Of a stretch of DNA of 64,000 nucleotides, positions 55,306 to 64,000 are shown one piece after another; positions within the stretch are counted from its first letter, which is position 1, and every line of letters starts with the position of its first letter. The stretch spans positions 1-64,000 of the forward strand of contig CAJNOI010000144.1 of assembly GCA_905250115.1 (NCBI GenBank), in the 5' to 3' direction. The translations under genes and the position numbers were made by a program. Under the pieces are notes generated by a model. That model did no database searches and had not been told where the DNA came from. It saw only the letters and a program-made list of their open reading frames with translations. Source of the DNA: Adineta steineri. Its lineage: Eukaryota; Rotifera; Eurotatoria; Adinetida; Adinetidae.

Positions 55306-57174
55306 TCAAGCTTCTTTATTAAGTGTATATACATTAGAGTCTTTCAATGCTTCGCCATTGCCAATATTAGTCTGATGCACATTTTCTTGGCAAATATCCA
55401 TTTGAGTTAAAGATAAATTGTTCATATTATTGTTTTGGTTATTTATTTGTTTAGTACGCGAATGAAGAATCTAGAAGATGACATAGGTAATTATTATGAA
55501 ATGTATATCGTACCTTAAATGAATATGTCAGATTTTGATCGATCGACATAATTGCTCCTGCATTATCGTATTCACCAGTATAATCTGGTGCTGAAAAGAT
55601 AGTAACCAATTGATGATTAGCAAAAAATTCGTAACCATCTTCGACAACCTTTCAAAAACGAATAAGATAGCTAAAGGATTTATAAGAATTCTCACTTGAT
55701 GTGATCGACAGATTAAATTCATATTGAATCTATTTAAAAACTAGAATCATTGTATTTATCAATAAAAATTGGAACAAAGATCTATCAAAAAACTTACTTC
55801 TGTCACTACATTAGCACCAAATTCAGATGAAACACCATAATTTTCTTGCCAGTTTTCCACGTTATTACTCGGATCAGACCATAGTAGATCACAAAGAAGA
55901 CCTAAGCGATGTAATTAAAAGAAAGTCGATAATAGTTTATATATTTCTTTTATGAATACATAGATTCAATGGGTTCTAAGATTCGAAAACAGAATAAAAT
56001 GAAATACAATGAGTTATCTCTTTGCTCAAAATCGAAAGCTTTCAATATTTTTTCTAGAATGTTATAAATGTTCCTCACCACAATCGGGTACATCAGTTGG
56101 TCGCTGGATCTGTCGAATTTGGTCCAAACTATGAAGCTCAGGTGATAGACCTTCAAACAAGAAAAACAATCAAATACCAATTGTGAAAAAATCAAGTTTT
56201 ACCTCCGTGACAACAAAAGATTTTCTCATTGATAATAGCAGCTGCCGGAAGACAATTGAAACACTTGAATAGATAATACACAGAAACTTTTCAAAAAAAA
56301 AAAAAAAATTATTATTCTTACATTGGTGAATAATTTCCATAGTTTGATATTGTATCGACGTTTGCCTACAAATAGTAATGAGGAACAAGTGCATGATCAA
56401 TGAAATTTTTATCTCAGCATCATTCGTTTTCATACGATTATACATACATTCGTCATAGAAACCATAGATACGATTAATTGACGCGCATTCATGACTTCCT
56501 CGTAGTAAGAAAATGTTATCCGGATATTTTATCTAGTGAATGTAATATAAATATATACGATTGAAAGTGTATAGAAAATCGGCAAACTTTGTAGGCAAGA
56601 AGAAGACATATTGTTTCTAAAGATTGTTTACCACGATTGACATAACCCCCGAGGAACAGATAGTTTGATTCGGGTGGAACGCCGCCATGTTCGAAATGAC
56701 GAAGTAGATCTGTATATTGACCACAAATATTACCTATCAAAGCAAATTCATTGAAAATAATTCAGCTATTCTCGAAAGTTTTGATAGATATTTTTATAAT
56801 AAGGGATAACCTCTGCCTATTATTTCGGTAGCAATTTCTTGCTGAAACTAATATTCTCTATTTTTATATCAATGTGTACAGAAAATAAATGTAAAAAAGT
56901 ATTAAAATGCAATTATGATAAATAACATTACCGCAAATATTGATAGGCGCTTTAAGTTCAAGAAGCATTGGTTGACTGAGGAAGATTTCTTTCGATTTTT
57001 CACATAAGAGTTTGATTTCCTCTTCGGACAACACTTTAACATCACGCACTTCAATAAACAGAGAAATTCAGATACAAATTTTGTTTCAAAACAAATGAAA
57101 ATGAACAGACTTTGAAGAAGTCGCTCAATTATACTGTCAATCTTTAACTGTGAGTCATCAATATTAAGTGCCAT
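55306..57174 (-). CDS. PP1-like phosphatase with replaced metal ligands (probable pseudophosphatase)
   Basis: About eleven short exons: 57111-57174, 56932-57048, 56588-56733, 56448-56532 and others, ending at 55306. The protein is collinear with PP1 catalytic subunit: [129 protein letters not shown]. The metal-binding motifs differ. GDIHG is GNICG (Asn62, Cys64), GDYVDRG is GGYVNRG (Gly90, Asn93) and GNHE is GSHE (Ser122). The Arg of RGVSFTFG is Tyr. HGG and the His of RAHQ (here RSHQ) remain. Loss of at least four ligands suggests no usual phosphatase activity and a role as a binding or decoy subunit. The tail after the core is polar (NNQNNNMNN). The frame is open throughout and the splice sites are intact, so it is not an ordinary pseudogene. 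Confidence 0.87.
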
Positions 57175-58326
57175 AGTATATTGTACGTATTTGTATGAGA
57201 CGAGTAATTTCTTTGAATATTACAATGTTCAGTATTCGTTCAACTATCAAATAAAATATATAATAACAGCGATACGTGACATTTCAAAAGAAAAACTGAA
57301 ATATTTTATGAGTGACTCATTCATGACCATTAGCAGAATACTGTTAACCTCTATAAGATGTGTGAAATTGTCAAACCTGAAGAAACAACTATGAATAGAT
57401 ATATGCTTAACTAGTTTATCGTAGGATATAGAACTGATGATCTAGAATAAATAGTCCTATTATTATTTTTGAAATTTAATTGCGTTACTCCATTGGCTGA
57501 AACAATTCTTCTATCAAAAGATGGCGCGTGGATGTGAATGTGAATAAAAGACATTTGTAGCACCCACAAGGAAATTCACCCAATCCTTATTGATTATGAA
57601 GATTGAAACAAATACTTATTGTGCGTATTTGTTTGTTTTCATTCAATATCTTTTTAATAGTTCCTACGTAATTTACATATATTTTATTTCGTAACGATAA
57701 TAGCGATGGAGACATGTTTGACAAAGTTCAAAAATCCTGAGTAATTCCAGAGATAGTAGCCATATAAAAGAAGGAGAAATCTTTTCGAAAGTAATGATTC
57801 AACAAACAAATTCTGAATTATACCATTTATTTAATTAAAAACATTTAAATAATCTGCAGATACAATCAAATTAAAAGTACATTGTTCTCCATATGCTCAC
57901 AGATTCGAATCAATATCCGTAATATGATGATGATGATGATGATGATGATGATGTAACTCTTCAAGAGTGCTGTATATTTAAACTCTTGTCATACAATCTA
58001 TAATCTTTCGCAAGATGATACTGCTAAAATGGCAATAGATAATCATTAAACATTTTGTTTCAATTTTCATACAAAACTGTACAACAAAGCTATGTTAAAA
58101 CGTACTTTAATAACTTTTGAATTGCGCCTAAAAACAAAGAACAATAAATAATACTCATCTATTGGATACATAGGATGTGGGAACATTTAACAAGCATAGT
58201 TGTTGATTTCTTGTGCAATGTTATTTTTTCAAAGTTTAATTTGGTAATTCATGATTTTATTCCTGTGTACATAACAGAAATCATTCATATCATATTATAA
58301 CAATCAGCATCTTTCTATAGTTACTA
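57175..58326. other. Intergenic with weak palindrome and ATG microsatellite
   Basis: Contains a diverged telomere-like arm pair at about 57527-57590 (GCGTGGATGTGAATGTG and GCACCCACAAGG) and a GAT trinucleotide run at about 57926-57952. No gene is seen. Confidence 0.45.
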
Positions 58327-58708
58327 CCCAGACAGACAAAACTCAAAAAGAAACGGAGAAATAAGGCGTAGAAATTTTGAAATTTAACGAAAAAAAAAAT
58401 TGGGAAAAGCGCACATTTCTACGATTTTTATCTCCGTTAGCTTGTGTACTGTGATTAACGCGTCGATAATCTGTGCTGAAAGCGTTAAAACTAACAAAAT
58501 AACGCGTAAAACCACGTTGAATTCCGCGTTTCAACGAGTAAATACGGAGTAGATTTTAACGCAGTAGAACGCTTTCCAAAAAATTGCGTAGAAACGCGTT
58601 AAGAATTCGTAAAAACGGCGTTTTTACGTTTCTGATACGTAAAAACGGTGTATTTACGAATTTTAAACGCGTTTCTACGCGTTTTTTTAGAGGTCTTGTC
58701 TGTCTGGG
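58327..58708. mobile_element. MITE with CCCAGACAGACAA ends and TA flanks
   Basis: A 382-base element. The left end CCCAGACAGACAA and the right end TTGTCTGTCTGGG are exact inverted repeats of 13 bases, each flanked by TA (58325-58326 and 58709-58710). The TA flank fits target duplication by Tc1/mariner-type transposases. The inside is rich in short inverted ACGCGTT/AACGCGT and CGTAAAAACG units that can fold. It has no open frame, so it is non-autonomous and needs a transposase from elsewhere. Confidence 0.8.
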
Positions 58709-58710
58709 TA

Positions 58711-59615
58711 ATACTGATATATAGTTTTCAAAGAAGAAAAAAGTGCGTCAGTATCGGTGAATGTAAAATCATTCCATTTTCTACACTTTTTCATTCCTAA
58801 AAACCTGTATTTTATCTAATATATAGTATAGCGATATTGTTAATTTGTTTTTATTTGACCTACATTGAAACGTTACAAAAATGTTATTTTTTTTAAACTT
58901 AAGTAGTACTAGTGCATCAAATAGTTTATAGTCACATAATGTTTCTTCTCTACAGAAGTAATTACATTAAACGATAGCCACCCGTTCTAATCCTTTTTTA
59001 TTGAAATATAAGGCATATCGATTTGTCATTTATCAGTGTATGATACTACAATCTAGTTGCATTGTAGAGAGAAACACAAAACTTCTCTCATTTCAATCGA
59101 GAAAAAAATAATTATTCATAGTTAAAACATGCGTTTCTAAAAATACACTTAAATAAATGCTGTATGAAGGTGAAACAATGTTATTTTGCTATAAATGGCA
59201 ACATAAACATTACTACACTTATATTTATTTATAAATCCCATCCTTGAAAAGCGAGCCAGATATCGTAAAAGTGTGTGCATATTCTCTCTTGCGTTCTACT
59301 ATATCACTTATACAAGTTAATTCATATTGTATTGAAACGAACAACAACGCGTCCAGAAACGGTTAACTGTGTTTGTTAGATTTTATTAGAAGCTTTCTTT
59401 TTCTCAGTTTTAATTATCGTCAACACCAACCGTCATGGTAAAAACAATATTCAATCTAATCTCTCTATTACTTTTTCGCCTACTCAATAAGTCAGAAATC
59501 AAATAAAGCTTCACATTCAATCCTCATTTAATTGAAAAAACAATCGTATTCTATGATTTAAAATCATTGCTCTAATTTTTTTCTTTCCATTCACATGATA
59601 TACCACACAGATATT
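58711..59615. other. Intergenic, promoter side of the CBM1-like gene
   Basis: AT-rich, no coding signal. It leads to the signal-peptide exon at 59616. Confidence 0.4.
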
Positions 59616-62600
59616 ATGACGTTATTTTACTTACTTGCATCCTATTTTCTCCTGATCTCTGTAATTCCAACGTCTTCTGCGTGGTCAAATGCTGAGATGA
59701 ATGTAACAGCTGAATACGCGAACGGTANNNNNNNNNNNNNNNNNNNNNNNNNNNNNNNNNNNNNNNNNNNNNNNNNNNNNNNNNNNNNNNNNNNNNNNNN
59801 NNNNNNNNNNNNNNNNNNNNNNNNNNNNNNNNNNNNNNNNNNNNNNNNNNNNNNNNNNNNNNNNNNNNNNNNNNNNNNNNNNNNNNNNNNNNNNNNNNNN
59901 NNNNNNNNNNNNNNNNNNNNNNNNNNNNNNNNNNNNNNNNNNNNNNNNNNNNNNNNNNNNNNNNNNNNNNNNNNNNNNNNNNNNNNNNNNNNNNNNNNNN
60001 NNNNNNNNNNNNNNNNNNNNNNNNNNNNNNNNNNNNNNNNNNNNNNNNNNNNNNNNNNNNNNNNNNNNNNNNNNNNNNNNNNNNNNNNNNNNNNNNNNNN
60101 NNNNNNNNNNNNNNNNNNNNNNNNNNNNNNNNNNNNNNNNNNNNNNNNNNNNNNNNNNNNNNNNNNNNNNNNNNNNNNNNNNNNNNNNNNNNNNNNNNNN
60201 NNNNNNNNNNNNNNNNNNNNNNNNNNNNNNNNNNNNNNNNNNNNNNNNNNNNNNNNNNNNNNNNNNNNNNNNNNNNNNNNNNNNNNNNNNNNNNNNNNNN
60301 NNNNNNNNNNNNNNNNNNNNNNNNNNNNNNNNNNNNNNNNNNNNNNNNNNNNNNNNNNNNNNNNNNNNNNNNNNNNNNNNNNNNNNNNNNNNNNNNNNNN
60401 NNNNNNNNNNNNNNNNNNNNNNNNNNNNNNNNNNNNNNNNNNNNNNNNNNNNNNNNNNNNNNNNNNNNNNNNNNNNNNNNNNNNNNNNNNNNNNNNNNNN
60501 NNNNNNNNNNNNNNNNNNNNNNNNNNCTGAGATAAACGGAACAGCTGCATTCGAAAATGGCACAGACATAACATCCACAAGAAGCTATTGGACTAGTGCA
60601 GTGTCATCGAGACCAACAAGAACACCAATGGAATTGGAAAACGTAACTGGTGAGATGAATACAACAGCTGAATACGAAAACGGTACAGAGATAGAATCCA
60701 CTAGAAGTGCTTGGACTAGTGCAGTGCCATCCAGACCAACAAGAACACCAACGGAAATCATAACTGGGTCGGTGCCAAGCTCGGTGTCGTTGATGACATC
60801 AAAGCCAACGGATCTCAGTTATACAGAAGTTCCAACACGATACACAATGATATCACAAGGTAGGCATGTAAATTTGCATAACGATCTGAAAAGTTTGTAG
60901 ATGAAGTGTCAAGTTGAATGCATAATTTTAATAGATAGTAGAGTGGGAATTGTGTAATAGTGATTGTTTGTTTTTGAGCCTGAGTGATAGAATTTTTAAT
61001 GATTTAGTATTGAGACAAATATGCAAAATTGGAACTAATTGTATGGGACAGATGTTTAAGTAGACAACTGTACATTTTCTTGAGTTGTTGAAGCACTCTA
61101 TCTGAAAAAATGGGAAAGAGTCCGATGACTTTTTATCGTTTGTTAAAAGAGATAGTGTATTTCTGCTGTTTGTTTTATGATAAACGAAGCACACGTACTT
61201 CACGTTTCTGTGTTTTCTGTTGGCGTTGGGTTTTGGTTGGATTGTTAACTTTAACGCAGTTTAAGTGTTGTCAACAAGTAAATAATGTCTAAAAATAAAT
61301 TTTATTGAGAGAAATCTGTGGTATTGAGTATAGATAAAAGTAGACCTATGCTACGAGATGGATTTATCGTATGACATTATTCATAGAAGTTTGGAAACGT
61401 ATAGTTGTGAAAGCGGAGCGGTGAAATACACTGGATATACGTGAGTTACTTATATGATAGATAAATTGAATCAGATAGTTTCACAATTTCTTAGAACGGA
61501 AATAATTTTATGAGTTTTTAACTTCTGATTTTATACTAGAGTCGGTTATTCCGTCTATAAAATAAAATATATGAAATGCAATGAGATATCGATCGTTGTG
61601 AATATTCATAACGAATTTATAGTCAACTTTCCCTGATTGTCTAAAGAAAAAGATCTTTCCAGATGGTCGTTTGCATCGTTTTTCCCTGTTAATCGATAGA
61701 AATACAGTAGACGGTACATAGTGGCGTGAGTTTAATGAACTAATTCTATAAAACAAAGAAAATAATCTTGCGTTTTACAGTAATATCTATATGTACGTTA
61801 TTCAGTATCAATATGTGAATCCTTGAATGTTGTCAACAGACAAGAGTTTAGTTACTTTTAATTTTCGATATACAATACGTAAAATAAAAAAATGATAATG
61901 TAATACGATATTTTAGAAAAATCTCTTAATATCCATTTTCATACTAAGGCAACTACTTATTGTAAGAATTTCACAAGTTAATTTTTGTATTATGTTAAAG
62001 ATATTAAGTGATAAATACACATTCGATATTCAGTTATAATATAACACGTCGATAATGAACATAATATACTATTTTCATGTATAAAGTTGATAAAAATATC
62101 TACATGACATTAATACGCAAAATCTTTCTTTCTGACGCGTAATACACTTTGAACGGGTTTTTATCACATTTATTAATAATACCTTTTAAAAATAGAAACA
62201 ATATATATATATATATATATATGATTGTCTAAGCTGTTAAATAGTAATATGAAAGAAAAACTCGAAGTATGTGTAATTTTACGATAGATATATATTATAA
62301 TAGATAAAAATCTCATAAAATATTTTAAGTTTAATATTTTCATGTTCGATACTAAATATGTACGTCGATTTATGTAGTTGTTTTGAAGTTTAACGTAATA
62401 GAATTATTTTTATTGATTTTTATTTGAATTATATGATTTGTTTTGTGATTGCAGCATTGTCAACAACAAGCACTTTCTTGGGTAATTTACAAAAGCTAGG
62501 TGATCAATGTGGAGGATTGAATTATCGAGGAAATACTCAATGTGAACGAACATTACGATGTATAGTTCGAAGTGAATGGACATCAACTTGTCTGTGTCCT

Positions 62601-63009
62601 GATGGAAGCTGGTGGTGTGAAGGCGCACCTGGTTATGTTACTCCATCATCGGCAATGCCTACAGCAAAGACAGTGTATACTAGTAAGCAATCTTCGTTCT
62701 TTTATAGTAAAAAAGTAGAATGATTTTCAAACATTACAATAAATTATTGTTTAAATAGTAAAATACGATATTCTTTAAATAGTTTATCACTGATCAAAAC
62801 ATTAACTGAAGAGAATTTTTATTTTCATTGCAGCTCAACCACCTGTGATTCTACTGAAGCTGGGTGATCAATGTGGAGGATTGAACTATCGAGGAAATAC
62901 TCAATGTGAACCAACATTACGATGTATAGTTCGAAGTGAATGGACATCAACTTGTCTATGCCCCAATGGAAGTTGGTGGTGTGCAGGTGTACCTGGTTAT
63001 ATCAAATAA
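59616..63009 (+). CDS. Secreted repeat protein with two CBM1-like modules
   Basis: Three exons: 59616-60859 (interrupted by the gap), 62455-62682 and 62834-63009, joined at phase 1. The start MTLFYLLASYFLLISVIP is a signal peptide. Exon 1 holds a tandem 41-residue repeat (EMNTTAEYENGTEIESTRSA, then WTSAVPSRPTRTP), rich in Thr/Ser with N-glycosylation sites. Exons 2 and 3 each hold one module, for example CGGLNYRGNTQC, then ERTLRC and a last Cys nine residues on. This fits the fungal-type cellulose-binding pattern (CGG-x4-G-x3-C-x5-C-x3-S-x-W-x3-C), differing only in the residue before the last Cys. Each has an extra CPDGSWWC-like end. There is no catalytic domain in the visible part. The role is probably binding of cellulose or chitin-like polysaccharide outside the cell. 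CBM1 is mainly fungal, so horizontal gain is possible. Confidence 0.78.
59728..60526. other. Assembly gap, 799 N, in a coding tandem repeat
   Basis: The 41-residue (123-base) repeat is visible on both sides. The distance between equivalent GAG codons (59694 and 60529) is 835 bases, which is neither a multiple of 123 nor of 3, so the gap length is only an estimate. Confidence 0.95.
60860..62454 (+). other. Long intron of the CBM1-like gene
   Basis: About 1.6 kb, from a GTAGGC donor to a TTGCAG acceptor. It includes an AT dinucleotide run at about 62202-62222. I see no gene within it. Confidence 0.6.
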
Positions 63010-64000
63010 ATAACCAATATGATTCTTAATTATATAACACAATTGATAATGACACGACTCTTTCGATCATACTATCAGTTGTTCTTTCTTTTTTTTCTTT
63101 CATTTTTGATTCCTGCTTATTATTAAGCAAAACAATTGTCTCGTCTTCTTTCTTTGATCTATTCTGTCTTAAGTTATATTGTGGTATAGCTGCCTCTTGA
63201 AAATGTCGAGTGGTTCACAAATATTTTCATACTAGCAGTGGTAAAACTACTTCAATAATTTATTGCTATAATAATAAACATAAGCCGATGTCACATCTAA
63301 ACAAATACAATGCCGTTAAATGAAAAAATTGAGGATAATGTATGAAGGCACAATTGCGGATTTGAGAGACAGTCACTGATGTATTTTACTTTCATACACG
63401 CTTATATTCTCCATTGACAAACAAAAATTACATCTTGTAATTCGCTATACTTTCAGTCGCAAGATTTTTGATGATCATGGTTTCTTTCATAGTGATACTC
63501 TATTTAGTGGTAATACAAATGCATTTTATAAAATCAATTAAGTACGAAATATGAGTTGTAGCAGTAAAATCAATTGTTATAAGCAGACTAGTAAGAATGC
63601 ATGAGAACATATTACATTGATTCATTATAGTAACTCATATTAATGTGCTGCTCGTACACATACGCTTATTTATGTATCTTCCATTATAAGACAAAAAACT
63701 AACACCATATGATTACTACAATACTTAATATTACGACAGCAAATTCAAAGGTACTTTTAAAAAAATCGATATATTGTGACGCTTTATTTTCGAGAATATT
63801 ATACGCTAAAAGATATGTAGATCAAAAACATTTCAAAGTAAATGTTAAATAAGGATTAGTAAGTTTTAATCTATTCAATATAAAACAAAGCCAAAATAGA
63901 CAATAGAATGTCAGTTTTGGTTTAAAGTTCATGTTATTGAGAAAACAGCTTTATACTTCTTCATGCGACATAAAACGATCGTGACAATAATTATATTATT
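63010..64000. other. Intergenic, no gene seen
   Basis: AT-rich 3' flank of the CBM1-like gene. No supported coding region. Confidence 0.4.

Noticed and set aside
57926-57952. Trinucleotide run as a coding poly-His or poly-Asp tract
   Set aside because: It lies between genes with no open frame of note around it. It is a simple microsatellite.
59642-60580. Minus-strand frames through the long N gap
   Set aside because: Almost all of their length is N and the flanks are antisense to the repeat protein.
1-64000. LTR, Penelope-like, LINE or Polinton elements
   Set aside because: I looked for reverse transcriptase, integrase, GIY-YIG and capsid-like motifs and long terminal repeats, and found none. 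The telomere-like motifs alone are not evidence of such elements.
1-64000. CRISPR arrays, tRNA or rRNA genes
   Set aside because: No regularly spaced repeats of the right kind and no recognisable cloverleaf or rRNA core. The regular spacing in 16000-18500 is the TPR coding repeat.

Overview
This window looks like AT-rich animal nuclear DNA, most probably from a bdelloid rotifer (I infer Rotaria- or Adineta-like; the genus is not proven). The reasons are: many genes split by introns of about 35-70 bases with GT-AG ends; NHL-repeat genes, lipidated ADP-ribosyltransferase/TPR genes and serpentine receptors in paralogous sets; and many short palindromes built from TGTGGG/CCCACA, which is the bdelloid telomere hexamer as I know it. 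There are two runs of N, at 43562-43661 and 59728-60526. I saw no tRNA, rRNA or CRISPR, and no retroelement or virus-like coding sequence.

Layout. 1-2.2 kb: a tetraspan membrane protein and a 174 bp palindrome. 3-5.4 kb: a type II membrane NHL-repeat gene (minus). 8.8-10.4 kb: a secreted PAN/EGF-like plus NHL gene (plus). 11.1-13.1 kb: a TPR gene fragment, an NHL pseudogene with an in-frame stop, and a small secreted Cys-rich gene with an 8-base micro-exon. 14.5-18.6 kb: a large single-exon N-myristoyl ADP-ribosyltransferase with about 20 TPRs (plus). 19.1-20.2 kb: a multi-pass membrane protein of unknown role. 21.2-35.8 kb: one very large polycystin-1-like gene (minus) whose N-terminus carries four NHL blocks and a Ser/Thr tract before the REJ, GPS, PLAT and channel parts. 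39.1-43.6 kb: two rhodopsin-like GPCR genes and the tail of a third cut off by a gap. 43.7-48.8 kb: a 2.6-2.8 kb tandem duplication, each unit with a small Tyr/His-rich protein. 48.9-50.9 kb: a second ART/TPR gene. 52.0-54.3 kb: an SLC5 sodium-coupled transporter. 55.3-57.2 kb: a PP1-like phosphatase with replaced metal ligands. 58.3-58.7 kb: a MITE. 59.6-63.0 kb: a secreted repeat protein ending in two fungal-type CBM1-like modules.

How it fits together. This is not an operon or a single pathway. It is a eukaryotic region of surface and secreted proteins, receptors and signalling effectors, with repeated evidence of segmental, exon and tandem duplication. The structure running through the whole window is the family of about 20 telomere-like inverted repeats. 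They lie between genes or in introns, and several coincide with edges of duplicated or truncated segments. The strongest candidates for something undescribed are these palindromes, the NHL-polycystin chimera, the lipid-anchored ART/TPR pair, the PP1 pseudophosphatase and the animal CBM1 gene.

Limits. Exon joins were made by eye from frame, splice signals and family resemblance. No database search was possible.
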